DNA of 36,508 nt from Nitrospiria bacterium (GCA_919901555.1 CAKKPG010000203.1:1-36508); one strand, 5' to 3'; positions 7,341 to 15,041 are shown, counted from the first letter of the stretch. A program made the numbers and translations. The notes: generated by a model not told the origin, from the sequence alone.

Positions 7341-8965
7341 GAGAGCGGCAGCTGCACGGTAAAGGTCGTGCCCTCCTCCGAGGTTTTCACCGTGATATCT
7401 CCTTTATGCTGTTCAATGAGCGCCTTGCTCACCGAGAGCCCCAGTCCGGTCCCCTCGCCGGTGTCCTTGGTGGTAAAGAACGGATCGAATATGCGGGTGA
7501 TCACCTCGCGGGGAATCCCCTTCCCGGTATCGGTAAAGGACACCCGGCACTTTGATTCGTCGCTCTCCGTCCTGATGGTAAGGACCCCGCCGCCCTCCAT
7601 GGCCTGGACGGCATTTATGATAAGATTGAGAAAAACCTGCTCGAGCTTGTTGGGGTCAACCATGAGTGCGGGAAGGTCCCCGGACAGCTGCTCAACGAGC
7701 TTGATCCCCTTCTTCAAAATCGTGTATTCCGAGAGTTTCAGCACGTTCCTGACAATCGTATTAATGGATGACCGGGACATGCTCAATGCCGAATTTTTTG
7801 AAAAATCGAGGAGCCGCTTCACAATGCTCTGGATCCTGTCGAATCCGGATTTGATGACCTCGATGTGCTGCCTCCTGGTGTCCTCGTCCATGTTCGTCTC
7901 GATCAAGTTATTGAAGCAGAGGCCGATCCCGCCCAGCGGATTGTTGATCTCATGGGCGACCCCGGCTGCCACCTGGCCGAGAGCGGAGAGCCTGTCGAGG
8001 CGGAATTTCTCCTGATTTGCCTCCTCAAGTTCCCTGAGATTGCTCTTCAGGTCGCCGACCATCTGATTAAAAACCTCGATCAGTTCCCCCACTTCGTCGC
8101 CGCAGGACTCGCGATAGACGATGCACTTCTTGCAGTCACCGATCTTTTCAGCGGCGCCGCCCTGCACGCAGCCGAAGCACCTGGTGCCCGATATCGTCCA
8201 GCACCGCTGTTTGCCGTAGGCCGGGCAGTCTTTCAGGTCGCAGCCCTGGACCTCCCAGCAGTTCTGCAGAGAGTCGTTCGGCACCGTCACATCCAGGTTC
8301 CCCGTCTGCACCAGCTCCATTTTATCTTTGAGTTTTTTCATGGGCGTCGTAAGCTGCTTCGCGAGGGCGACGGCGCCCCCTATTCCGATAAATATGACGA
8401 GCGCGGAGATGAAATAAACATACCGCTTGAGCTCCTTCATAGTATCCTCGACCACCGCCTCCGTACTCTCCCGTGAAAATCCGACCATGACCATGCCGAC
8501 AACTTCGTATCCTATTTTAACCGGGACAAGTATCTCTTTGACGCCGTCTTGGGAACTGTCGCCGATGTATGTTTCTCCCTTGGTGAGGACGCTCAGCGCC
8601 TGTTTCTGAAGCCGGGCAGGAAGCGTCTGTCCGAGAAACACCCGATTCGTATGCGCAACAATGCGTTTGTCCCGGTCAACGACCACCAATGCGTACATGA
8701 ATCCGGGCGTCTGTGCAATTGCTCTCACAAGTCCATCGAGCCTCAGGGGATCCATTAAGATGAGGGGCTCAACGGCATCCTTGGCCAGGTTTCGCACGAT
8801 CACGACGTGGTTCTTATCCATCTCCGATCTCAGGGCGCTCTTCTGGTGGCTGATAATGAGGCCGGTGACGATCACCATCATGACGGCGACCAGGGAAAAA
8901 ACCGCCACGGAAAATTTCTGGACCAGGCTCAGTTTCCTGAATATTTTCTTGAGATTTATGTTCAT
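7337..8965 (-). CDS. Membrane histidine kinase with cysteine-rich two-CW-type insert in the HAMP region
   Basis: This 542-residue sensor kinase has TM1 (about 17-39), a periplasmic domain of about 145 residues, TM2 (about 183-203), a HAMP-like segment, HisKA with phospho-acceptor H338 in VAHEINNP, and an HATPase domain (NLIINAVQAM, DTGKGIP, GTGLGLS). Between the two HAMP halves (about 207-231 and 288-312) sits an insert with nine cysteines (C236, 242, 247, 255, 263, 266, 278, 281, 288), including CW, CPAY and CW motifs. This matches the pattern annotated as the two-CW domain. Such a cluster could bind a metal or respond to redox state between membrane and catalytic domain; that function is inference. 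It lies 2 bases downstream of the PhnD-like lipoprotein gene, which suggests that protein supplies the ligand signal. Confidence 0.93.
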   Translation of the reverse strand: MNINLKKIFRKLSLVQKFSVAVFSLVAVMMVIVTGLIISHQKSALRSEMDKNHVVIVRNLAKDAVEPLILMDPLRLDGLVRAIAQTPGFMYALVVVDRDKRIVAHTNRVFLGQTLPARLQKQALSVLTKGETYIGDSSQDGVKEILVPVKIGYEVVGMVMVGFSRESTEAVVEDTMKELKRYVYFISALVIFIGIGGAVALAKQLTTPMKKLKDKMELVQTGNLDVTVPNDSLQNCWEVQGCDLKDCPAYGKQRCWTISGTRCFGCVQGGAAEKIGDCKKCIVYRESCGDEVGELIEVFNQMVGDLKSNLRELEEANQEKFRLDRLSALGQVAAGVAHEINNPLGGIGLCFNNLIETNMDEDTRRQHIEVIKSGFDRIQSIVKRLLDFSKNSALSMSRSSINTIVRNVLKLSEYTILKKGIKLVEQLSGDLPALMVDPNKLEQVFLNLIINAVQAMEGGGVLTIRTESDESKCRVSFTDTGKGIPREVITRIFDPFFTTKDTGEGTGLGLSVSKALIEQHKGDITVKTSEEGTTFTVQLPLS

Positions 8966-8967
8966 GT

Positions 8968-10629
8968 TCAGTATCGTCTGAGGGCCTCGAATTCAGCCTC
9001 ATCGGCCTCCCGGAAGCCCCTGATCCTGGCCGCCTTCAGTACGTCCCGGTCGCGAAGTTCCGTCAAAAGACGCGTGACCGCCTTGACGAGGGACGGATCG
9101 GTATTCCGGCACAAGGCAAAGGGCCAGTTCGGGAGCGGCTCCGTCCTCGCCAGTACCCGTATCCTTTTCATATCGACCGCGTCTTTCCATACCACCAGCG
9201 CGGATTCCCTCACAAAACCGGCATCCGCCTCTCCCCGGTAGACGCCCAGGATCACGTTCTCCTGTCTTTTGGCGTCGACAATATTCATGTCTTTTTCCAC
9301 ATCGATGCCGTTCCGCAAAAGAAATAATTTTTGCGAAAGATATCCGCCCGCCGATTTCGGCGAAGTGATAAAGACCTTTTTATTCTTCAATCCATTGATG
9401 TGCCTGATGCTGCTGTCGGCCCTCGTGATGATCACCCCCCTGAAGCTCTCCCCCCCTTCCATCCCGTCCTCGGAAGGGCTGTCCTCGCCGATGGTCGTTA
9501 CGAGCGGCCGCAGGTCCACCTCCCTGTCAATTAATGAAAAGATATAGGGGTTCTGATAGGAAAAATCCACCGCGCCCCTCTTCACCACATCCATAAAATC
9601 ATCAAAGTCCCTGGGGACGACGAGCTTGAATTCATATCCCGTCTTTTGAGACAGGTACCGCATCAACGGTTCATACCGCTTATAGAGCGTTATGGCTGAA
9701 TAGAGGGGAAGGACCGCGACCTTGATCGTCTTCGGACCATACTCGATATGGTCCCTCCCCGTAAGGTTCTTTATCATTACCCGGACCACATCGAAGTCCC
9801 TGTCCTCGGCGGCGACAAATCCTCCGATACGTTCATCAACGGCCGGGAGACTCCGCCCGTCGGATAACGATACGAGACCTTTGATGATGACTTCCCTTGT
9901 TGCCGGCAGGAGTCGGCGCGACGCGCAGAGAACGAACTGGGGTATCGCCTCGGAGGTCTTTATGATGACCAGTCCATCCTCGGTGTATTTTTTCGCCACA
10001 AACTCGCTGAGAGCCCCCACATCATGGTTGCCGATGAGGATGGAAAGGGCCACGCTGTCTTCCTGCTGGAGATGGTCCACGGAGGCAAAGTCCTTAATGC
10101 CGATGCCGACTTCATTCAGCATGGACAGGGGAATGAGATAGCCGAACGACGACTGCTGGTTGCCGAGGGCAAGCCGCTTCCCTTTCGCATCCACGACCTT
10201 CCCTATACCGCTGCCGCTCTTTGCGATCAACACGCTGCGGGACGTGGCGCCCTCTTTCGTGACGGTCCTGACAAGGGGGATAACGTTCTCTCTGTAGCGG
10301 GCCCGCACTTCACAATAGGTTGCGGGATCAAGACAGGCGATATGGACCTGACCGGTTCCCAGCTCCCGGATGGCCGCGTCATAGTCCTTGGCGATTTTGA
10401 TGTTTACGGGCCTCTTCAGGGTATTTTCAAGGTGGTACTTCAACGGGAGGAATCTTTCATACATCGAGCCGGCGCTTTCCACGGGAAGGATGGAGAGAAT
10501 AAGGGGGGGAACGGCCTGCCGGGGAGAGGCCTTCGTTTCAGCGCTGTTCGTGATGCTATTCGTATTGCCCTGATCTGAACATGCAGCGACGGTTGCCAGC
10601 ACGGTGAGTAAAATTGCTGTTCTTTTCAT
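8968..10629 (-). CDS. Tandem PhnD-like periplasmic substrate-binding lipoprotein, likely sensor partner
   Basis: This 553-residue protein carries a lipoprotein signal peptide (VAAC lipobox, C17) and two consecutive PhnD/phosphonate-binding-type domains, roughly 38-295 and 300-540. Each begins with the characteristic beta strand plus YxRFxPLxxxLE pattern (MYERFLPLKYHLE and LYKRYEPLMRYLS). No ABC permease or ATPase is nearby; instead a histidine kinase and its regulator follow in the same operon. Known kinases such as TtrS use a PhnD-like domain to detect tetrathionate, so this looks like the same idea with the sensor domain as a separate, duplicated lipoprotein. The ligand is unknown; a sulfur oxyanion is favoured by the target operon. 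A duplicated two-domain arrangement could bind two ligands or be asymmetric. Confidence 0.9.
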   Translation of the reverse strand: MKRTAILLTVLATVAACSDQGNTNSITNSAETKASPRQAVPPLILSILPVESAGSMYERFLPLKYHLENTLKRPVNIKIAKDYDAAIRELGTGQVHIACLDPATYCEVRARYRENVIPLVRTVTKEGATSRSVLIAKSGSGIGKVVDAKGKRLALGNQQSSFGYLIPLSMLNEVGIGIKDFASVDHLQQEDSVALSILIGNHDVGALSEFVAKKYTEDGLVIIKTSEAIPQFVLCASRRLLPATREVIIKGLVSLSDGRSLPAVDERIGGFVAAEDRDFDVVRVMIKNLTGRDHIEYGPKTIKVAVLPLYSAITLYKRYEPLMRYLSQKTGYEFKLVVPRDFDDFMDVVKRGAVDFSYQNPYIFSLIDREVDLRPLVTTIGEDSPSEDGMEGGESFRGVIITRADSSIRHINGLKNKKVFITSPKSAGGYLSQKLFLLRNGIDVEKDMNIVDAKRQENVILGVYRGEADAGFVRESALVVWKDAVDMKRIRVLARTEPLPNWPFALCRNTDPSLVKAVTRLLTELRDRDVLKAARIRGFREADEAEFEALRRY

Positions 10630-10780
10630 AACACATCCATAGTTCAGGCCGCCCCCGGCGCCGGAGATATCCGGCCTCCTGACGGCAGGGGGACTCTTCC
10701 TGGTTCCGGAACCGGCCCATGATGTTCACCAATGCATCCCAAGGACCCGCGATCGAACGGGATTTTGCCCGTGTGCGGCC

Positions 10781-10809
10781 ATTATACACCGGCTCCGGGC
10801 AATACAAAA
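10781..10809 (-). promoter_or_regulatory. Candidate sigma-70 promoter for the PhnD-kinase-regulator operon
   Basis: On the minus strand TTTTGT (10804-10809), a 17-bp spacer and TATAAT (10781-10786) are found. The -10 is perfect and the -35 is weak. The leader to ATG 10629 would be about 145 bases and contains GC-rich dyads, for example GGTTCCGGAACC near 10700. Confidence 0.45.
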
Positions 10810-10923
10810 GCGGTTTTTCTCCGGCAAAAAAGGCGGACGGGCAAAGGAGCAGCGCGATCCGCGCCTGTCCACCAGGGAAAAGCGATACACTGCACGATCA
10901 TGCCGGTCGAACGGCCCCTACTC

Positions 10924-10952
10924 TTGCATTCCGCTATTCAATACGGTAGAAT
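10924..10952 (+). promoter_or_regulatory. Candidate sigma-70 promoter for the methyltransferase gene
   Basis: TTGCAT (10924-10929), a 17-bp spacer and TAGAAT (10947-10952) are followed by the composite palindrome at 10965-11087 and then the GTG start at 11107. The palindrome would therefore lie in the 5' leader. Confidence 0.5.
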
Positions 10953-10964
10953 TTAACAATTCGG

Positions 10965-11087
10965 GTAACTACTCAGGTCTGCCGCAAAAAGACGCAGAAG
11001 TCACAAAAGGTTGTAGCGTCGGGGTTTATCCCCGACGATTAGTCGCCCTCAGTAAATGAGGGCGCTACAGAGGACCTGGGTAGTTAC
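10965..11087. repeat. Nested palindromic repeat element (GTAACTACTCAGG family, copy 1)
   Basis: Outer arms GTAACTACTCAGGTC (10965-10979) and GACCTGGGTAGTTAC (11073-11087) pair with one mismatch. Inside is a second inverted pair GTAGCG/CGCTAC (11013-11018 and 11063-11068), which encloses two more hairpins: TCGGGG/CCCCGA (11019-11035) and GCCCTC/GAGGGC (11045-11063). A second copy of the outer arms is at 24208-24255, and a partial arm is at 28231-28239. It fills most of the 477-base gene-free stretch 10630-11106. Confidence 0.8.
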
Positions 11088-11106
11088 AAAATTCGGAGGA
11101 AAAACC

Positions 11107-11730
11107 GTGGACCCTTATTCGAAAGATCAGCTCCTGTCATTTTACAACATGCACCTGAAGCAGTTCGGCGACCGGCCCGAGGCGCTCCGCTGGACGCCCA
11201 AGGGCCAGCTCATGCGCTATCACGCGCTCCTCGAAATCGCGCCGGACCTGAATGACCGGAAGGTCCTGGACTTCGGCTGCGGCACGGGCGACTTTTACCG
11301 CTTCCTGAGGCGGAGGGGGATCGAGGTGCAGTATACCGGTGTGGACGTCAACGAGAACTTCATTAACCTGGCGCGGAAAAAATACCCCGAATGCACCTTC
11401 AAGGTCATGGACCTCGATGAGGACTCTTTGAATGAGTTCTACGATTACATCTTCATCTGCGGCGTGTTCAACCTGCTCGTCCCGGGGGTCGCCGATGACC
11501 TGAAGAACGCCCTCGTCAACCTCTTCAAATATTGCAACAGGGGGCTCGCCCTGAACGCCCTTTCCTCTCATACTCCGATCAAGGACATGGAGCTCAACTA
11601 TACTTCACCGGAGGAAATGGTCAAATTCGCGCTGGAGAGCCTCTCGCCCTCCGTTGCCGTCCGCCACGACCACATCCCCTACGACTTCACGCTGTTCGTC
11701 TACACGTCGTATAACGAAATCGACCTGTAA
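11107..11730 (+). CDS. Class I SAM-dependent methyltransferase
   Basis: This 207-residue protein has the Rossmann-type SAM-binding motif I VLDFGCGTG (about residues 53-61), followed by the acidic-end strand TGVDVNENFI and a DYIFICGVFN segment at motif IV. I chose the GTG start at 11107 because GGAGGA (11095-11100) sits 6 bases upstream. The ATG at 11056 that would extend the frame lies inside the palindromic repeat and is not preceded by a ribosome site. The substrate cannot be read from the sequence; small-molecule or sugar methyltransferases share this layout. It stands alone on the plus strand, followed 12 bases later by the remnant of a dehydrogenase gene. Confidence 0.85.
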   Translation: MDPYSKDQLLSFYNMHLKQFGDRPEALRWTPKGQLMRYHALLEIAPDLNDRKVLDFGCGTGDFYRFLRRRGIEVQYTGVDVNENFINLARKKYPECTFKVMDLDEDSLNEFYDYIFICGVFNLLVPGVADDLKNALVNLFKYCNRGLALNALSSHTPIKDMELNYTSPEEMVKFALESLSPSVAVRHDHIPYDFTLFVYTSYNEIDL

Positions 11731-11742
11731 AAGGAGCGGTCC

Positions 11743-11862
11743 ATGACCACGAAAAAGACAGCGCTCGTTACGGGCGCGAACAAAGGCCTGCGGCTCGCGA
11801 CCCTCGGCCCCGACGGCCCGACGGGGAAGTTCTTTCATGGAGATGAAGAACTGCCGTGGTAA
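11743..11862 (+). pseudogene. Internally deleted short-chain dehydrogenase/reductase remnant (39 codons)
   Basis: The frame opens with ATG after AAGGAGCGGTCC and reads TTKKTALVTGANKGL, the N-terminal TGxxxG cofactor-binding motif of classical SDR enzymes. It then jumps directly to RLATLGPDGPTGKFFHGDEELPW and a stop, which resembles the C-terminus of the same kind of SDR. About 200 residues in the middle are missing without a frameshift. It cannot be an enzyme; it is most simply a deletion relic of an intact gene that once followed the methyltransferase. Confidence 0.75.
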
Positions 11863-11922
11863 GTGGTGCGAGTACGTTGATTTGATGAGACGAATACACT
11901 AAGAAGTTTCCCGACGATCTGA

Positions 11923-12552
11923 TCAGCGGCGGAGTTGCATGGCGCGCACCGGGCCGGCGTGATCCCCTCTTTTATTGCAGCCCGGTTTAATCGGCTCTCC
12001 AAAGCGCTGCCGCAGGGTCTGCACGAATGCCGCGTCCGCTCTCGGAGATGCGATCTCCAGCGGCGAGTACCCGCGCTTCCAGGCAAGGTAGAATGTGGTG
12101 ATAAGGAGGATGCCGGTGATAACGAAGTTTGGCCAGGCGTTGAGCTCCCACTGGCCTGAGCAGGAGAATTCACGGGGAGAAAAGGGGAGAAAATACGGAA
12201 TCACCCACCGGTCGTCTCCGGGACCGCGGGCGCCGACGAAGTCACCAAGGAGGTGAAGATGGAAGCTCACAAAAACGAGCGCTGCAACAGCCCGGTTTCG
12301 AGCGCTGAGCAGGAAGGCGACCAGCGTTACGAACAGGCCGAACAAAAGGTTGTGGCCGAGGACATGGTGGTAATTGCTCCACCAGAGCAGGGGGTTGCCG
12401 CCGTTCCGCGTGAGGGCCTCGGCGACGATGCCGAAGCCGTCAACATCGGGGATCAAGCCGGCTGCCGTCACCATGATCCGTTCTTTCCGTCCGAACCGCC
12501 TGCTGCCGTTGGCAACGAGCCATCCGGCGAGTAAATGAGTGACCGGACTCAT
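11923..12552 (-). CDS. Membrane-bound metal-dependent hydrolase, YdjM/DUF457 family
   Basis: This 209-residue integral membrane protein has the motifs of the YdjM/DUF457 family: an N-terminal histidine (MSPVTHLLAGW), the acidic GLIPDVDG, HHVLGHNL and HLHLLGDF, which together form the presumed metal site at the membrane face. Several hydrophobic helices are visible. I start it at ATG 12552, after a GAAGGACA site, because the longer frame has a non-homologous arginine-rich leader that overlaps the preceding gene. The start lies 11 bases after the stop of a 64-residue membrane protein on the same strand, so the two are probably co-transcribed. The substrate is unknown for the family. Confidence 0.8.
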   Translation of the reverse strand: MSPVTHLLAGWLVANGSRRFGRKERIMVTAAGLIPDVDGFGIVAEALTRNGGNPLLWWSNYHHVLGHNLLFGLFVTLVAFLLSARNRAVAALVFVSFHLHLLGDFVGARGPGDDRWVIPYFLPFSPREFSCSGQWELNAWPNFVITGILLITTFYLAWKRGYSPLEIASPRADAAFVQTLRQRFGEPIKPGCNKRGDHAGPVRAMQLRR

Positions 12553-12562
12553 GATATGTCCT

Positions 12563-12757
12563 TCAAGCCTTCGGGCCCTTGCTCTTCCTGGCCAGCGCCC
12601 CGCCCTTGGACAGCAGTACCGCGAATACGGCAATGCCGACGGCGATGCCGATAAAATACGCGATCCCGCTTTCAATCACAAAAAAACCCCGCAAGCCTGC
12701 CAGCAAAACAACCACTCCCGCGATTTGCATCAGCAATCCCTTGTTTCTCTCAGACAT
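12563..12757 (-). CDS. Small two-helix membrane protein
   Basis: This 64-residue protein begins MSERNKGLLMQ, has two hydrophobic segments (about residues 9-23 and 28-48) and ends in a basic tail (LARKSKGPKA). ATG 12757 is preceded by AAAGGAGG at ideal spacing; an in-frame start 21 bases earlier overlaps that ribosome site and is rejected. I do not recognise a family. It is the first gene of a two-gene unit with the YdjM-like hydrolase. Confidence 0.7.
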   Translation of the reverse strand: MSERNKGLLMQIAGVVVLLAGLRGFFVIESGIAYFIGIAVGIAVFAVLLSKGGALARKSKGPKA

Positions 12758-12811
12758 TGTAATCCTCCTTTCGGACAATAATATCGCCGTTAACAGGCCA
12801 CTATGAGGTAA

Positions 12812-12817
12812 AGTATA
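12812..12817 (-). promoter_or_regulatory. Candidate extended -10 promoter for the small membrane protein unit
   Basis: On the minus strand the sequence is TATGCTATACT, an extended -10 (TGC-TATACT), in an AT-rich stretch unlike the surroundings. No convincing -35 is seen. It lies about 55 bases upstream of ATG 12757. Confidence 0.35.
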
Positions 12818-13003
12818 GCATACTATTTGTAATATTTTTGGTCTTCCCCAAGGAAAAAAGTGCGCATTGCTGCCGGGCGATTCACCTTGCTGAGATTGAT
12901 CGGAACTTACCGTCGAGTTTCGTTTGATATGTGCGGCAGGCGCTAACGATGTGAGGCGCGGAGTGCGGCTATGGGAGAATCGTTCCCTTATGAAAAAAAA
13001 ACA

Positions 13004-13160
13004 TTATTCCTCAGCAGAATCCTCATCCGTCCCAAAGGCGCCTTTTATCCCCAGTTCCTTGATCTTCTTCCTGAGCGTATTGCGGTTGATGCCGAGCAGG
13101 TTCGCGGCGCGCACCTCGCCGCCCTCGGTCTTTCCGAGCATGAGCGTGATGAGGTGCATC
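13004..13160 (-). pseudogene. Orphan C-terminal (Fis domain) fragment of an NtrC-type regulator
   Basis: The minus strand encodes about 52 residues ending ...GAFGTDEDSAEE-stop, with VRAANLLGINRNTLRKKIK in the middle. This is nearly the same as the end of the intact NtrC gene at 24328-25788, which has the same helix-turn-helix and also ends in an acidic tail. The homology starts abruptly and is preceded in frame by a TAA codon, so there is no receiver, AAA+ domain or start codon. It is a truncated duplicate or the relic of a second, lost NtrC gene beside the nif cluster. Confidence 0.75.
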
Positions 13161-13188
13161 TCGAGAGTTGTTGACGTGGCTTATGAAG

Positions 13189-13353
13189 CTAATGCACGCC
13201 CTTCGATAGATACAGGCCGTACAGCAAAGAACCCCAGGCGACCAGCGTCACCGTGGTCGCAGACTTCCCCTTGTCAACATCGTTCGCTCTGCCGATCAGG
13301 AAGGACAGGAAAAACGTCACGATCGCAAAAAACAGCATGCCCGCTACTATCAT
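13189..13353 (-). CDS. Small membrane protein (54 residues) downstream of hesA
   Basis: The frame begins MIVAGMLFFAIVTFF, has two hydrophobic stretches (about residues 2-21 and 33-50) separated by a polar GRANDVDKGK loop, and ends SKGVH. ATG 13353 has a strong AAAGGAGG site 8 bases upstream. The stop of the hesA-like gene is 50 bases upstream on the same strand, so it is probably the last gene of the nif transcript. I know no family match, and short length means it is easily missed. Confidence 0.65.
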   Translation of the reverse strand: MIVAGMLFFAIVTFFLSFLIGRANDVDKGKSATTVTLVAWGSLLYGLYLSKGVH

Positions 13354-13402
13354 GATCTTCGCCTCCTTTTCCCTGTTCCGGATATCAGGGACGCTCTTTC
13401 TC

Positions 13403-14149
13403 TCAGGTCCCGCATACCTCGCACAGTTCGTTCCGGGGAATCCTGACCTTCCGGAATTCCATGTCCAGCGTGTTGAACACCAGCATCTCCGAGAGCAGCG
13501 GCTTGCCGTACCCGGCGAGCATTTTGACGGCCTCCAGGGCCATTATGCACCCGAGCAGGCCCGATACGGCGCCGAGCACCGGAAATCCGAGCTCCTCCCA
13601 TGACGGGTCGTCCTCGGGATACACGCAGTGGATGCAGGATGTAACCTGAGGGATGACATTAAAGATATAACCTTCCATCCCGTTCATGGCCGCCTCAACC
13701 ATGGGAATGCCCTTCTCGATACAGGCCTTGCTCAGGATCCTGCGCTCGGAGAAATTCGGCCGTGCAGACAGGGCGATCTGCGAGGTGAGAAGCAGCTCCT
13801 GTACATTGCTGCCCGTGATCCGCTCGTCGAGGGCCTCGATCTCCACGTCGGGATTGATCTGGCGGATCGTCTTCTTTGCCTGCAGGACCCTGCTTGTCCC
13901 GATCGCGTCGTCCCGCATCAGTACCTGCCGGTTCATATTGGAAACGGTAAGCTTCCCCTGATGCACAAGGACCAGCCTGCCGATGCCGGCCACGGCAAGG
14001 TAAAGGGCCGCCGTGCCGCCCAGACCGCCGACGCCGGCCACCAGCGCCGTGGTATTCTTCAGCCGTTGCTGATGCTCTGCGGTAAATCCCTCAAGCATCA
14101 TCTGGCGGCGGTACCGCTCCCGGTCGTTCTGCGTAAGTTGTTTTCCCAT
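13403..14149 (-). CDS. hesA: HesA/MoeB/ThiF-family protein of the nif cluster
   Basis: This 248-residue E1-like protein has the ATP-binding GVGGLGG motif, the Mg/adenylate segment SNMNRQVLM and a structural zinc site from two CxxC pairs (CIHC and the C-terminal CEVC). Members of this family adenylate the C-terminus of ubiquitin-like sulfur carriers; HesA proteins accompany nif genes in many diazotrophs and are thought to help cofactor or cluster assembly. ATG 14149 lies four bases after the nifB stop, in line with tight coupling. A longer frame from 14182 would overlap nifB and is less likely. No small sulfur-carrier gene is visible nearby. Confidence 0.85.
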   Translation of the reverse strand: MGKQLTQNDRERYRRQMMLEGFTAEHQQRLKNTTALVAGVGGLGGTAALYLAVAGIGRLVLVHQGKLTVSNMNRQVLMRDDAIGTSRVLQAKKTIRQINPDVEIEALDERITGSNVQELLLTSQIALSARPNFSERRILSKACIEKGIPMVEAAMNGMEGYIFNVIPQVTSCIHCVYPEDDPSWEELGFPVLGAVSGLLGCIMALEAVKMLAGYGKPLLSEMLVFNTLDMEFRKVRIPRNELCEVCGT

Positions 14150-14153
14150 ATCA

Positions 14154-15041
14154 TCACACCGACCCGTCGTAATCCTCGCCAATGCGCGACATCAGCACTT
14201 CGAGTTCCATGTCCTTGTCCTCGCCCAGGATCCCGCAGGCATCGGCACGGCACTGCCTGCAATGGGTCATCTGCTTGATAAAGGGCCGGCACTGCTCGCG
14301 CAGCCTGCCGATCTCCGCATGCGAAGGCCTTGTCATGTGAGCGAACTCGGCCTGGGGAATAAGCGGAAGAATGTTCATGATGTCCACGCCGAGCTTTCCG
14401 GCCCGTTCCGCGATCAGCGGGATCTCGTGATCGTTCACCCCGGGGATGAACACGGTATTGACCTTGGTGATAAGGCCCGCGTCGATCGCATTCTCCAGTC
14501 CCCTCCACTGGTTTGCCAGGAGCAGTTCCCCCGCCGCTCTCCCCTCATATCGCCGCCCCTGGTAAATGACCCAGGAATAGATTTTTTCCGCGGTCTCGGG
14601 AGAAACAGCATTGATCGTGACGGTCAGGCTCTTCACCCCTGATGCGATAAGCTGCTCCAGCCTGTCCGGCAAAAGGAGGCCGTTCGTGGACACGCAGAGC
14701 GTGAGATCGGGGTACTCCCCGTATATCCGCCGGAGCACGACGTACGTCGGGGCATTGACGAGAGGATCTCCGGGGCCGGCGATACCTACGACGCTCAACC
14801 TGTCGCTCCGTTCTATGAGCACCCTGGTCCGATCAACGGCCTCATCCGGGGTCAGGATCCGGCTCGTGATCCCCGGCCGGGACTCATTGGCGCAATCGAA
14901 TTTTCTGAAGCAGTAGCGGCACTGGATATTGCAGGCAGGCGCGACCGGCAGATGGGCCCTTCCGAAGAGGTGGTGCGCCTCTTCCGAGAAACAGGGATGC
15001 ACCTTGATAAGTTCTTTGCCTATATGTCCGGGATTGCGCAT
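14154..15041 (-). CDS. nifB: Nitrogenase cofactor biosynthesis protein NifB (radical SAM, no NifX domain)
   Basis: This 295-residue radical SAM enzyme builds NifB-co, the carbide-centred Fe-S precursor of the nitrogenase active-site cofactor. The SAM cluster motif CNIQCRYC (C37, C41, C44) is followed by the NifB-typical FRKFDCANESRPG. The second-cluster residues are in HPCFSEEAHH near the N-terminus, and HCRQCRADACG near the C-terminus is also typical. It is the minimal archaeal/anaerobe form, ending after the radical SAM core without the NifX domain of proteobacterial NifB. A separate NifX protein is encoded upstream. GGAGGAGAGC precedes ATG 15041. Confidence 0.96.
   Translation of the reverse strand: MRNPGHIGKELIKVHPCFSEEAHHLFGRAHLPVAPACNIQCRYCFRKFDCANESRPGITSRILTPDEAVDRTRVLIERSDRLSVVGIAGPGDPLVNAPTYVVLRRIYGEYPDLTLCVSTNGLLLPDRLEQLIASGVKSLTVTINAVSPETAEKIYSWVIYQGRRYEGRAAGELLLANQWRGLENAIDAGLITKVNTVFIPGVNDHEIPLIAERAGKLGVDIMNILPLIPQAEFAHMTRPSHAEIGRLREQCRPFIKQMTHCRQCRADACGILGEDKDMELEVLMSRIGEDYDGSV

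Noticed and set aside
11056-11106. ATG start for the methyltransferase at 11056
   Set aside because: It lies inside a palindromic hairpin; GGAGGA is positioned for the GTG at 11107.
12924-13355. 143-codon plus-strand frame
   Set aside because: It is antisense to the Fis-domain remnant and the 54-residue membrane protein and has no motif of its own.
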